A DNA stretch of 59,524 bases from an uncultured Bacilli bacterium (GCA_949841325.1 CATKZK010000006.1:1-59524), one strand, 5' to 3'; positions 1 through 8,473 are shown, numbered from the stretch's first letter. Notes: generated from the letters alone by a model not told the origin. Numbers and translations: made by a program.

Positions 1-1
1 G

Positions 2-268
2 TTAAAGGGGGATGAACTAGCTATGGAGTATAAAGACAAGATAGAAGAGATCAACCAAAGTGGAGAATTCCGAGCATTTATAACAGTAGAAGAAGACATT
101 AGAAAAAAGATGAACACGGAAAGAGAATTAGGTAGAGAAGAAAAATCAAAGGAAATGATTTTAAAAATGAATTCATCTGACATTCCTATCAAGAAAATTG
201 CTGAAATTGTGGGGATTCGACAGGAAGAAGTAAAAGAAATTATAGAAGAATCTTTTGCAAGTGATTAG
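2..268 (+). CDS. Rpn-like nuclease/transposase family protein, C-terminal end (partial)
   Basis: The reading frame is open back to the first bases of the window, so this is the 3' end of a gene that starts outside. About 88 residues are visible. They are highly charged and helical, with a terminal stretch (KKIAEIVGIRQEEVKEII) like the short helix-turn-helix tail at the end of PD-(D/E)XK Rpn/putative transposase family proteins (family knowledge). The nuclease core would lie upstream and cannot be seen. The internal ATG at 23 lacks a ribosome binding site and is unlikely to be the true start. Assignment rests only on the tail. Confidence 0.5.
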   Translation, partial: LKGDELAMEYKDKIEEINQSGEFRAFITVEEDIRKKMNTERELGREEKSKEMILKMNSSDIPIKKIAEIVGIRQEEVKEIIEESFASD

Positions 269-273
269 AAGAG

Positions 274-293
274 AGCTATTTTAGCTTTTTTTC
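274..293 (+). terminator. Short rho-independent terminator
   Basis: Five-base stem AGCTA/TAGCT with a three-base loop followed by a T-run, six bases after the stop of the Rpn-like gene. The stem is short, so efficiency may be modest. Confidence 0.5.
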
Positions 294-351
294 TTTTCAT
301 TTTCATATTTAGGTGTTAAAATGAATAAGTGTTTAAGAAAGGAAAAATAGG

Positions 352-2517
352 ATGAAGGAAATTGTGAGTATTATAAAAAAATATAGTTTGGGTATTTTTT
401 TTGTTGTCATTTTTCTTGTCATTCAAGCAAGATGTGATTTAAAACTACCAGAATACACTTCTAATATTATAAATGTTGGAATTACACAAAAGGGGATTCA
501 GGATAATGTTCCAGAAGCATTAAGTAAGAATAGTTTTGATGTTTTAAGTGTCCTAGTTGGTAATGAATTAAGTTATTTCTATGAAAGAGTACCTGAAGCA
601 AATTCTGAAATAATAGAAAAATATCCTTATGCCAAAGAGGAAGATATCTATCTTTTAAAAGAAATGGATGAGAAAAAGCGAAAAGAATTATCTGAACTTA
701 TAAAAAAAGCAGAAGTCTTTTCTTTGATGCTTTCAACTAATCAACAGTTTGCAGAAAAAGGATATAAAGTAGATGCCACTATTTTAAAATATTATATGGG
801 ATTAGAAGAAGAAAATGAAATCAAGACGATGTTAGAAAGCATTAATTCTATAGACGAACAGATTCTTAATCAATATAGTATTCAATATGTCGTGATGGAG
901 TATAATACTTTGAAAATAGATATTGAAAAGAAACAATTAGATTATTTAATCAGTACGGGTGTTAAGATGCTTGTTTTTGCCTTATTTATTATGTTAGTCA
1001 TCATAATTACAACATATATTTCAGGGAAAATTGCCGCATCAGTTGCCTATGATCTTCGTGAGAAGGTAGTAGAAAAAGTAATGCAATACTCCAATAGTGA
1101 ATTTAATGAATTTTCAACATCTAGTTTAATTACTCGTTCGACTAATGATATTAGTCAAATTCAAATGCTTCTTACCATGCTTTTAAGAATGGTTTTGTAT
1201 GCTCCTATTATCGGAGTTGGAGCTTTGATTAAAGTGATTGATATTGATATGATTTGGGTCATCGGTATTGCCATTGGCGCTATTATGTTATTAATCATTA
1301 TTCTTCTTCTCTTTGCTATGCCAAAGTTTAAAGTGGTGCAAAAATTGATCGATCGAATTAATCTTGTTGTTAGAGAAACCTTAAATGGGTTACCTGTTAT
1401 TCGAGCATTTGCAAATGAAGATTTTGAACAAAAGAAATTTAAAAAAGCAAATATAGACTTAATGAAAGTGAATCTCTTTACTCAAAGATTAATGGCCCTT
1501 ATGAATCCCTTTATGATGTTTATTATGAATGGCATTTGTGTTCTCATTATGTGGGTAGGTGCAAATCACGTGGATGCAGGAACCATGCAAGTAGGAACAC
1601 TTACTGCACTTATTTCTTATACGATGCAGATTATTATGGCCTTTTTAATGTTATCCATGATTTCAATAATGGCACCAAGAGCTATGATTTCGATTAATCG
1701 TGTGGGAGAAATATTGAAAAAAGACTCTTCTATAAAGAATGCGAAGAATGCCAAACACATAGAAGAAAATGATGATTTTGCTTTAGAATTTGATCATGTA
1801 TCTTTTCAGTATCCTGATGGAGATGAACTCGTATTAAAAGATATCAATTTTAAGGTTCCTGCGGGATCAACACTTGCTATTATAGGATCTACAGGTTCGG
1901 GAAAATCTTCTATTATCAACTTAATTCCTAGATTTTTTGATGTGACAGAAGGAATGATTAAGTTGAATGGAGTCGATATACGTAAATTTGATTTAACAGA
2001 TTTACGTAATACAATGGGGATTGTGCCTCAAAAAGGACTTCTCTTTAGTGGAACGATTGCATCGAATATTAAATTTTCAGATGAATCTATGAGTGATGAT
2101 GTAATGAAGGAAGCTGCTAGAGTAGCTTGTGCAGAAGATTTTATTTTAAAAAAAGAAGGGCAGTATGATGCGCCAATTTCGCAAGGAGGAACAAATGTTT
2201 CTGGTGGACAAAGACAAAGACTCGCCATTGCAAGAGCAGTCGCATCGAATCCTAAAATATACTTATTTGATGATTCTTTTTCTGCACTTGATTACAAGAC
2301 AGATGCAAGTGTTCGTAAAAATTTAGCTGATTATTGCAAAGATGCAACGAAAATTATTGTTGCACAAAGGGTAGGAACAGTTATGAATGCAGATCAAATT
2401 GTTGTTTTAGAAAAGGGCTGCGTTGTAGGCATCGGAACCCATAAAGAACTCTATGAGAATTGTAAAATATATAAAGAAATTGCCTTATCTCAATTAAAAG
2501 AGGAGGAATTAGTATGA
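352..2517 (+). CDS. ABC exporter half-transporter with degenerate ATPase site (heterodimer subunit 1)
   Basis: 721-residue fused permease-ATPase of the multidrug/peptide exporter type. The permease part has a hydrophobic N-terminal helix, then an unusual hydrophilic insert of about 160 residues (roughly 35-200) before the next membrane helix, so a sizeable extracytoplasmic domain is predicted. The ATPase has Walker A GSTGSGKSS (about 512-520), signature VSGGQRQR and Walker B YLFDD. The residue after the Walker B aspartate is Asp, not the catalytic Glu, as in the degenerate site of heterodimeric exporters such as BmrCD or TM287/288 (family knowledge). It overlaps the partner gene by ATGA, which implies translational coupling. 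Ribosome binding site AAGGAAA precedes the start. The substrate is unknown. Confidence 0.9.
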   Translation: MKEIVSIIKKYSLGIFFVVIFLVIQARCDLKLPEYTSNIINVGITQKGIQDNVPEALSKNSFDVLSVLVGNELSYFYERVPEANSEIIEKYPYAKEEDIYLLKEMDEKKRKELSELIKKAEVFSLMLSTNQQFAEKGYKVDATILKYYMGLEEENEIKTMLESINSIDEQILNQYSIQYVVMEYNTLKIDIEKKQLDYLISTGVKMLVFALFIMLVIIITTYISGKIAASVAYDLREKVVEKVMQYSNSEFNEFSTSSLITRSTNDISQIQMLLTMLLRMVLYAPIIGVGALIKVIDIDMIWVIGIAIGAIMLLIIILLLFAMPKFKVVQKLIDRINLVVRETLNGLPVIRAFANEDFEQKKFKKANIDLMKVNLFTQRLMALMNPFMMFIMNGICVLIMWVGANHVDAGTMQVGTLTALISYTMQIIMAFLMLSMISIMAPRAMISINRVGEILKKDSSIKNAKNAKHIEENDDFALEFDHVSFQYPDGDELVLKDINFKVPAGSTLAIIGSTGSGKSSIINLIPRFFDVTEGMIKLNGVDIRKFDLTDLRNTMGIVPQKGLLFSGTIASNIKFSDESMSDDVMKEAARVACAEDFILKKEGQYDAPISQGGTNVSGGQRQRLAIARAVASNPKIYLFDDSFSALDYKTDASVRKNLADYCKDATKIIVAQRVGTVMNADQIVVLEKGCVVGIGTHKELYENCKIYKEIALSQLKEEELV

Positions 2518-4334
2518 GCGAAAGAAAAGCCCCTATGAGAAGAGGCCCTATGGGCATGGGTGGGGGAGAGAAAGCAAAAGATTTCAAAGGAACCATAAAA
2601 AAGATTATTGCTTCATTAGATGGCTACAAAAAAGCAATAGGTATTGTGTTTGTTTTTGCTATTGCATCCACTCTTTTTTCCATTGTAGGACCTAAAATTC
2701 TTGGAAATGCAACAGAAGAAATATTCTCGGGAATAATGCGTAAATTTGGAAATACAGGAAGTATTGACTTTGTAAAGCTTCATCGTATCTTACTCTTTTG
2801 TTTAACTCTTTATATCATCAGTGGAATCTGTAGTTACATTCAAAGTTTTATTATGTCAACACTTACACAGAAATACACTTATCGCTTAAGAGAAGCCATT
2901 AATGATAAAATTCATAAATTGCCATTTCGTTATTTTGACGGAAAAAGCAATGGAGAAGTATTAAGTATTATGACGAATGATGTAGATACGATGCAGATGA
3001 GTTTTAATCAAGCACTCATGCAACTCATCACTTCAATTACGACGATTATAGGTGTTTTAGTGATGATGATAAGCATTAATATTCCTATGACTTTTATTGC
3101 TCTTCTTATGTTGCCTTTAAGTGCAATTTTCATGATGTCTATCTTAAAAAGATCTCAAAAATACTTTGCAAAGAATCAAGAGTATTTGGGACATATTAAC
3201 AGTAATGTGGAAGAAATGTATGGTGGACATAATGTCGTAAAAGCTTTTAATGCAGAAGAAAAAATGTTAAGTGTCTTTAAAGAAAATAATAAAAGTCTTT
3301 ATGAGGCTGGATGGAAGAGTCAATTCTTTTCAGGGCTTATGCATCCAATTATGCAATTTATTGGAAATTTAGGCTATGTTTTTGTCGCCATCTTTGGAGG
3401 ATATTTTTGCATACGTGGAAAAATTACTGTAGGAAATATTCAATCTTTTATCTCCTATACTAAGAACTTTACTCAACCAGTAACCCAACTTGCACAAGTA
3501 TCGAATCAAATTCAATCAATGGTGGCTGCTGCTGAGAGAATCTTTGAATTCTTAGAACTAGAAGAGGAGATTTATGAAAAGGCGTCATCTGATATAACGA
3601 AGATAAAAGGGGACGTTGAATTTAACCATGTTTCCTTCGGATATACAGAAGATAAGATCGTCATTAAAGATTTCAGTGCTAAAGTGGGGGCTGGACAAAA
3701 GGTTGCGATTGTTGGTCCTACTGGAGCAGGGAAGACTACAATAGTAAAACTGTTGATGCATTTTTATAAAATTAATGGAGGTCAAATCTTAATTGATGGT
3801 AAATCTATTGAGACATATGATGTACAAGCTTTAAGACGAGCTTTTGGAATGGTTTTACAAGATACTTGGCTTTATAGTGGAACAATAATGGAAAATTTGC
3901 GATATGGAAGATTAGAAGCAACAGATGAAGAAGTTATAGAAGCAGCACGTATTGCTAATGTCGATCATTTTATTCGTACGCTTCCAGATGGTTACCAAAT
4001 GATGATTGATGAAGAAATGAACAATATTTCTGGAGGACAAAAACAGCTTCTAACAATTGCCCGTGCGATCCTTGCAGATACAAAAGTGCTAATATTAGAT
4101 GAAGCAACGAGTAATGTCGATACACGGACAGAAGAATTGATACAAGAGGCAATGGATAAATTGATGGTTGGAAAAACGTCTTTTATCATTGCGCATCGCT
4201 TATCTACAATTAAAAATGCTGATATGATTCTTGTGATGAATGAAGGCGACATCATCGAAATTGGAAATCATGAAGAACTCTTAAAGAAGAATGGTTTTTA
4301 TGCAAATCTCTATAATTCACAGTTTGAAAACTAA
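2514..4334 (+). CDS. ABC exporter half-transporter with consensus ATPase site (heterodimer subunit 2)
   Basis: 606-residue fused permease-ATPase. A glycine/methionine-rich N-terminus (MRRGPMGMGGG) precedes six predicted membrane helices. The ATPase domain has Walker A GPTGAGKTT (about 398-406), signature ISGGQKQLL and Walker B LILDEA with the catalytic Glu intact. Together with the upstream gene, whose site is degenerate, this makes a classic asymmetric exporter pair at the cytoplasmic membrane. Start and upstream stop share four bases. A strong terminator overlaps the stop codon, so these two genes form a closed unit. The transported compound cannot be read from the sequence. Confidence 0.92.
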   Translation: MSERKAPMRRGPMGMGGGEKAKDFKGTIKKIIASLDGYKKAIGIVFVFAIASTLFSIVGPKILGNATEEIFSGIMRKFGNTGSIDFVKLHRILLFCLTLYIISGICSYIQSFIMSTLTQKYTYRLREAINDKIHKLPFRYFDGKSNGEVLSIMTNDVDTMQMSFNQALMQLITSITTIIGVLVMMISINIPMTFIALLMLPLSAIFMMSILKRSQKYFAKNQEYLGHINSNVEEMYGGHNVVKAFNAEEKMLSVFKENNKSLYEAGWKSQFFSGLMHPIMQFIGNLGYVFVAIFGGYFCIRGKITVGNIQSFISYTKNFTQPVTQLAQVSNQIQSMVAAAERIFEFLELEEEIYEKASSDITKIKGDVEFNHVSFGYTEDKIVIKDFSAKVGAGQKVAIVGPTGAGKTTIVKLLMHFYKINGGQILIDGKSIETYDVQALRRAFGMVLQDTWLYSGTIMENLRYGRLEATDEEVIEAARIANVDHFIRTLPDGYQMMIDEEMNNISGGQKQLLTIARAILADTKVLILDEATSNVDTRTEELIQEAMDKLMVGKTSFIIAHRLSTIKNADMILVMNEGDIIEIGNHEELLKKNGFYANLYNSQFEN

Positions 4335-4364
4335 GAACTTACTAAAAAAGTGAGTTCTTTTTTT
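4333..4364 (+). terminator. Rho-independent terminator after the ABC exporter
   Basis: Ten-base stem AAGAACTTAC/GTGAGTTCTT (one G-T pair), seven-base A-rich loop, T-run. It starts inside the stop codon of the exporter gene. Confidence 0.85.
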
Positions 4365-4454
4365 GAGAGTAAGATAAAAGAATTTTCTCTTGAAAAAACT
4401 GTAGTACGATAATTCTTGAGATTTTTGTCAAAGGGAAAATAGACGAATGCACTA

Positions 4455-4482
4455 ACGGACATTTCTTTTCTTGCATACTATA
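4455..4482 (+). promoter_or_regulatory. Sigma-K/sigma-E-like promoter for the CotD-like gene
   Basis: AC at 4455-4456, a 17-base spacer, then CATACTATA at 4474. This matches the sigma-K pattern AC-N17-CATAnnnTA; the -10 also resembles sigma-E. A similar -10 (CACACTATA) precedes the MNPRC small gene at 55128. Assignment is by pattern only. Confidence 0.5.
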
Positions 4483-4502
4483 TTGTAGAAAGGAATGTGT
4501 TT

Positions 4503-4808
4503 ATGAATCCAAGATGTGTTGAAAATGAAGTAAGTCAAACAACTGACTTTACAGCAACAAGTATGAACATGCAAGGGATGAACATGGGAATGAATATGAA
4601 TCCTGGAATGGCTTGTCCGCCTATCTATGAATGTCCAACGGAAAGAGTATGTGAAAGAGTCATTATGCATGAAGTTCCTCATGTAGTTCCAATTAATACA
4701 AAAATGGTAAATCATCATGTTTATCGTCATACGTATACACCTTGCTATACTTATGAAGAATGTGATACCATTCAAAATGTATATGATCCATGTTGTAAAA
4801 ACTTCTAA
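4503..4808 (+). CDS. CotD-like spore coat protein
   Basis: 101-residue Met-, Cys- and His-rich protein. The C-terminal half contains VPHVVP, NHHVYRHTYTPCYTYEEC and a final YDPCC, resembling the His/Tyr-rich core of the CotD spore-coat family (VPHIHP...NHQHFQHVHYFPHT in Bacillus, family knowledge). The start is the ATG at 4503, preceded by AGAAAGGA; a GTG at 4497 is in frame but too close to that site. A sigma-K-like promoter lies just upstream, supporting late mother-cell expression. The stop codon lies in the loop of its own terminator. A partial copy of the gene's 3' end is found 790 bases downstream. Confidence 0.7.
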   Translation: MNPRCVENEVSQTTDFTATSMNMQGMNMGMNMNPGMACPPIYECPTERVCERVIMHEVPHVVPINTKMVNHHVYRHTYTPCYTYEECDTIQNVYDPCCKNF

Positions 4809-4838
4809 GGAAGTTTTTTCTTTTGCTAAAAATAAGGA
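4771..4838 (+). repeat. Direct repeat copy A: 3' end of the CotD-like gene plus terminator
   Basis: About 65 bases including the last codons (…NVYDP), the terminator and some trailing sequence. It aligns closely with 5563-5625, with only a few substitutions and small indels. The two copies bracket mazEF, and each is followed within about 20 bases by a TTGACA promoter box. Confidence 0.8.
4798..4819 (+). terminator. Terminator of the CotD-like gene
   Basis: Eight-base stem AAAACTTC/GAAGTTTT, four-base loop TAAG containing the stop codon, T-run. The same hairpin recurs in the downstream duplicate at about 5587-5609. Confidence 0.75.
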
Positions 4839-4855
4839 TTAAAAGTGAAAAGGAA

Positions 4856-4884
4856 TTGACAAATGTATAAACTTTGTATATACT
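4856..4884 (+). promoter_or_regulatory. Sigma-A promoter of mazEF
   Basis: TTGACA (4856-4861), 17-base spacer, TATACT (4879-4884). The predicted transcript starts near 4891, which rules out the ATG at 4889 as mazE start. The palindrome GTATATAC over the -10 could be an autorepression operator. Confidence 0.85.
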
Positions 4885-4906
4885 ATAAATGAATGGGGAT
4901 GATTCT

Positions 4907-5167
4907 ATGGAGGCAAAACTTCAAAAATGGGGAAATTCTGATGGTGTTAGAATTCCTAGTAGTTTTTTAAAAGCACTTAACTTAAAAACGAATGATATCA
5001 TCGATTTAATTCAAGAAGAAGATAGAATTATTATATCAAAGCAAAAAAAGAAACATAAAACGATTGAAGAAAGAATTAAAATGTTTGAAAGTTTACCTGA
5101 TGAAGAAAAAGGGAATATCGAGTCTTATGATTGGGGAGACGACTTAGGAAAGGAAAAACTAGATTAA
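4907..5167 (+). CDS. mazE: MazE-type (AbrB-fold) antitoxin
   Basis: 86-residue protein whose N-terminus (LQKWGNSDGVRIPSSFL) is the classic MazE/SpoVT-AbrB DNA-binding motif. The acidic C-terminal tail (MFESLPDEEKGN…DWGDDLG) would wrap the toxin. It neutralises the toxin encoded next and with it would repress the promoter at 4856-4884 (family knowledge). The start at 4907 is chosen because the upstream ATG lies at or before the predicted transcription start. The stop overlaps the toxin start (TAATG), a common coupling in these pairs. Confidence 0.88.
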   Translation: MEAKLQKWGNSDGVRIPSSFLKALNLKTNDIIDLIQEEDRIIISKQKKKHKTIEERIKMFESLPDEEKGNIESYDWGDDLGKEKLD

Positions 5168-5499
5168 TGTATATACCAAAGCAAGGAGATATTTGTTATA
5201 TGGATTTTGCTCCTACAAAAGGACATGAACAAACAGGACTAAGACCAGCTATTGTTATTAGTAGAGATTATTATAATAAATACACTGGATTAGTTGTTTT
5301 ATGCCCAATAACTAGCAATACAAAAAACTTTCCTACTCATTATGAATTAAAAAATACCAAAAAGATAAAAGGCGCAGTTTTATGTGAACATATTAGAAGT
5401 GTTGATTTTAAAGCTCGTAAATTATCCTTTGTAGAAAAAATATCCAAAGAGGAGTTAGACGAGGTTATTGACATTATAAATGGAATAATTGAGATTTAG
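5167..5499 (+). CDS. mazF: MazF-type mRNA interferase toxin
   Basis: 110-residue toxin of the MazF/PemK family. It starts at the ATG overlapping the mazE stop. Diagnostic segments are GDICYMDF, GHEQTGLRPAIVIS (with the conserved Arg and loop of MazF) and VLCPITSNTKNFPTHYEL. MazF enzymes cut single-stranded RNA at short motifs; the specificity here is unknown. No obvious terminator lies directly after it, but the duplicated coat-gene terminator at about 5587 would serve. The whole module sits between copies of the CotD-like 3' end, consistent with insertion into a spore gene locus. Confidence 0.93.
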   Translation: MYIPKQGDICYMDFAPTKGHEQTGLRPAIVISRDYYNKYTGLVVLCPITSNTKNFPTHYELKNTKKIKGAVLCEHIRSVDFKARKLSFVEKISKEELDEVIDIINGIIEI

Positions 5500-5562
5500 T
5501 CTGTCAAAATTATTAGGTGCTTGTAGGTTCTATTAAAACAAAGACTTTAATCTTGCGGATCT

Positions 5563-5625
5563 TTCAAAACGTATATGATCCGTGTTAAAACTTCTAAGGA
5601 AGTTTTTTTCTTTTTCTAAAATAAG
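5563..5625 (+). repeat. Direct repeat copy B: remnant of the CotD-like gene 3' end
   Basis: Contains TTCAAAACGTATATGATCCG, then the same AAAACTTC/GAAGTTTT hairpin and T-run as copy A. The coding frame is no longer open, so it is non-coding, but it still provides a terminator after mazF. Confidence 0.8.
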
Positions 5626-5627
5626 AC

Positions 5628-5656
5628 TTGACATAATTGCCTTCTAACTTTAGAAT
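5628..5656 (+). promoter_or_regulatory. Sigma-A promoter of the adhesin-sortase operon
   Basis: TTGACA (5628-5633), 17-base spacer, TAGAAT (5651-5656). Transcription should start near 5663, about 100 bases before the adhesin start. Confidence 0.8.
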
Positions 5657-5675
5657 AGTGGACTAAATGAATGAA

Positions 5676-5709
5676 AGAGAAGTGCTGAAAACTGTACTTC
5701 TCTTTTTTT
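5676..5709 (+). terminator. Leader hairpin with T-run (possible attenuator)
   Basis: Stem AGAGAAGT/ACTTCTCT, 12-base loop and a seven-base T-run, located between the promoter at 5628-5656 and the adhesin gene. It would stop transcripts after about 50 bases unless read through, so it may attenuate surface-protein expression. No anti-terminator is obvious. Confidence 0.65.
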
Positions 5710-5766
5710 AGGAGGCGATTCAAGAGATTAAGTGCTTGCAGTACAAGAAATAGAAAAGGAGAAACT

Positions 5767-7839
5767 ATGAAGAATTATAGAAAAAGGAGTATGAAGTTTA
5801 TCATATTGCTTGCGATTCTTTTTTTAGGAATCAATGTAGTACATGCAAGTAATTATAATGGAGTCATTTATGAAGGGGAAGAGATTGATGGCATTTATTT
5901 TTATAAACATCGTAGTGATACAGCAGATACTATTTATGAAACGCATCATTTTCATGAACCTGCACGCTTTTTTAGAAGGAGTAGTGATGGTGCTTATGTT
6001 TATTGCATACAAAGTTGGAATGCTTTAACAGGAGCCCAAAATGGAGATTATCAAGAAAGTTCTAGTTATACGAGTCGTCTAACGAAAGAACAGATTGAGA
6101 TGATTTCTCTTTTAGGATATTATGGATATGGATACAAAGAAAAAGAAATTGATCATACAGATCCGAAGTGGTATGCCATTACGCAATATTTAATTTGGCA
6201 AATAGAGGCACCTTCTATTGACCATTATTTTGTTTCAAGCCTCACATCAAAGACACCTATTTATCCTTTTAATAATGAGATTAAAGAATTAGAAGAATTA
6301 GTAAAAAAACATAGGATATATCCTGATTTTAATAGAAAAAAAGTGGATATGATTAAAGGAGAAAGTTTGTCTTTTCAAGATACAAATGAAGTGTTTAATA
6401 CCTATACTTTTAGAGCTACTCCAGGTATTACAACTTCTAGAAGGGGAAATACTCTTTCTATTTTTGCTAATCGTGTAGGAGAACATACCATAACGATTGA
6501 AAAAACAACAAAGAGATTTACACACAATGCGATTTATTATATCAGCGATCAATATCAAGATGCTATTTTAATTGGTAACTTTACACCTAGTAAAATGACA
6601 ATTGATGTTTCTGTTATTGGAGGAAGTGCAAGAGTTACAAAAACAGGAGAAAAACTAGTAGGATTTGATGATGGACGATTCACTTATGAAGATGAACTTG
6701 CTTCTAATGTGACACTTGAACTATATGCTGCAAAAGACATTGTAAACAATACAAATTATTTGTTCTATCATAAAGATGAAAAAGTTTCCTCCCTTATTAC
6801 AGGCAAAGAAAATATTTTTGAAGAACTTTATCCAGGCAGTTATTACATTATTGAAAAATCCAATCAAAGTGGATATGTACTTGATAAAGCGCGTCATTCT
6901 TTTACTATCACGAAAAATAATTTAGATGTCGATGTCCTCATAAAAAATAAATATCAGGATGCCATAATAGAATTTGACAAGTATGAAGAGCACTTTAAAA
7001 TAGAAGAAAATGAACCTATTTTTTCGTATGACTTAGAAGAAGGCATTTTCTTTGGGCTTTATGCCAATCAAACTATATGGAGTGAAAAGACAAATGCTTT
7101 ACTGTTTGAAAAAGATGATATAATTTGGAAAGGAATAAGCGATAAAAATGGCCATGTTATCATTGATATAGATTTACCTTATGGTTCTTACTATATTCAA
7201 GAAATAACAGCTAAAGAGGGATACTTTCCAAATCAAGAAAAATATGTAATTTCTTTTTCTTTAGAAGGGGAAGAACTTTTTAGAACGTTTAAAATAGAAA
7301 ACATTTATAATCAATTAAAGAAAGCGGATTTTAAACTTAAAAAGTATTCAAATTCATCGAATCAACCCATGAAAGGTGTAATCTTCTCATTTTATGATGA
7401 AGAAGGACAATTTCTTTTTACGAAGGCAACGAATGAAGAAGGAGTGATTTCTCTTCTATTTCCTTTAAGAAAATTTTTCTTAAAAGAAGAAGTAACCTTT
7501 GATGACTATATCTTAGATGAACAAACGTATTTACTGAATTTTTTAGAGTTAAAAGAAATTACACTTCAGCTCTTTAATCATGAAAAACCAAAAGAAGAAA
7601 ATCCAGTAACTCCACCTAATAAAGAGGAAGAAAAGAAACCAGAAGAAGATTCTAAAGAGAATGTCTCAAAAGATGAATCACTTGAAGAATCCATTGGAGG
7701 AAGTCTTATTCCAATTGATAAGAAAAATGAGGTTGATACGATTCTCTCTGTACCGAGGACAGATCAATATTCTTTTTGGTTACTTATTCTTTTGTTTATT
7801 CTTCTTTGCTCATTTGGTGTATTTTATGAAAAAGAGTAA
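5767..7839 (+). CDS. Thioester-domain, SpaA-type surface adhesin with sorting signal
   Basis: 690-residue secreted, wall-anchored protein. Signal peptide 1-27 (cleavage likely after VHA). A thioester (TQXA-type) domain follows: Cys80 in YVYCIQSW and Gln140 in AITQYLIW are the expected cross-linking pair for covalent host attachment (family knowledge). Then come about three SpaA/Cna-B-like beta repeats with YYIIEKSNQSGY and YYIQEITAKEGY motifs, a Pro/Glu/Lys-rich stalk (about 605-650), a sorting motif VPRTD in place of LPXTG, a hydrophobic helix and a short tail. Ribosome binding site AAAAGGAG. It overlaps the sortase gene by 14 bases, so the dedicated sortase probably anchors it. Confidence 0.85.
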   Translation: MKNYRKRSMKFIILLAILFLGINVVHASNYNGVIYEGEEIDGIYFYKHRSDTADTIYETHHFHEPARFFRRSSDGAYVYCIQSWNALTGAQNGDYQESSSYTSRLTKEQIEMISLLGYYGYGYKEKEIDHTDPKWYAITQYLIWQIEAPSIDHYFVSSLTSKTPIYPFNNEIKELEELVKKHRIYPDFNRKKVDMIKGESLSFQDTNEVFNTYTFRATPGITTSRRGNTLSIFANRVGEHTITIEKTTKRFTHNAIYYISDQYQDAILIGNFTPSKMTIDVSVIGGSARVTKTGEKLVGFDDGRFTYEDELASNVTLELYAAKDIVNNTNYLFYHKDEKVSSLITGKENIFEELYPGSYYIIEKSNQSGYVLDKARHSFTITKNNLDVDVLIKNKYQDAIIEFDKYEEHFKIEENEPIFSYDLEEGIFFGLYANQTIWSEKTNALLFEKDDIIWKGISDKNGHVIIDIDLPYGSYYIQEITAKEGYFPNQEKYVISFSLEGEELFRTFKIENIYNQLKKADFKLKKYSNSSNQPMKGVIFSFYDEEGQFLFTKATNEEGVISLLFPLRKFFLKEEVTFDDYILDEQTYLLNFLELKEITLQLFNHEKPKEENPVTPPNKEEEKKPEEDSKENVSKDESLEESIGGSLIPIDKKNEVDTILSVPRTDQYSFWLLILLFILLCSFGVFYEKE

Positions 7840-8362
7840 AAGAGTTATTCTTTTTACGAGTTCGCTTCTTTTTATAAGTGTCTTGATTGCTTCTGAGACG
7901 TTAACTAAAGAACAAATAGAAAAGAAAAATGAAGAGAATATAATAGCTTATTATAATGAAAAGGAGATAGAAAAAGAACATTATTTAGGTATTTTATCGA
8001 TTCCTAGTATCAAGTTAAAAAGGGGATTTTATGACGAATTATCTTCTCTTAATCAAGTCAATAAAAATATCTTGGTTGTCTATGATAAGATGCCAAATAT
8101 TTTGGTCCTTGCAGCTCATCGTGGGAATTCAAGTGTTTCCTTTTTTAATAACTTAGATCAAATGAAAATGGGAGATTCTCTTTTTTTAGATTATCAACAT
8201 GTCAAAAGAGAGTATCTTTATTTAGATCATTATATGGTAGAAAAAAATGGTAACGTTCCCTTATCGTATGACAAATCGAAAAAAACACTTGTTTTAATCA
8301 CTTGTTCTAAAAAGGATAAGCAAAAGCAAATAATTTATTTAGCCTATGAAAAAAGGGAATAA
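7826..8362 (+). CDS. Sortase, with the usual catalytic Arg replaced
   Basis: 178-residue membrane-anchored transpeptidase. N-terminal helix 6-22, then a beta-barrel catalytic domain with His98 (AAHRGNSS) and Cys160 (LVLITCSKK). In sortases an Arg a few residues after the Cys completes the active site; here the matching region is SKKDKQKQII with Lys167/Gln168 and no Arg. It may use Lys or be specialised. The start is the ATG at 7826, inside the end of the adhesin gene; the open frame extends further back, but only as overlap. It probably joins the adhesin at its VPRTD motif to the cell wall. Confidence 0.85.
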   Translation: MKKSKRVILFTSSLLFISVLIASETLTKEQIEKKNEENIIAYYNEKEIEKEHYLGILSIPSIKLKRGFYDELSSLNQVNKNILVVYDKMPNILVLAAHRGNSSVSFFNNLDQMKMGDSLFLDYQHVKREYLYLDHYMVEKNGNVPLSYDKSKKTLVLITCSKKDKQKQIIYLAYEKRE

Positions 8363-8473
8363 AAAATCAAAGGAACATATACTATAATATGTAAAGCAGA
8401 CGTCAATATTTCGCATAATCTGTTTCTATTAACCTCAGATTGTTGTATAGTATTAATATAGGAGAGTGATAAC

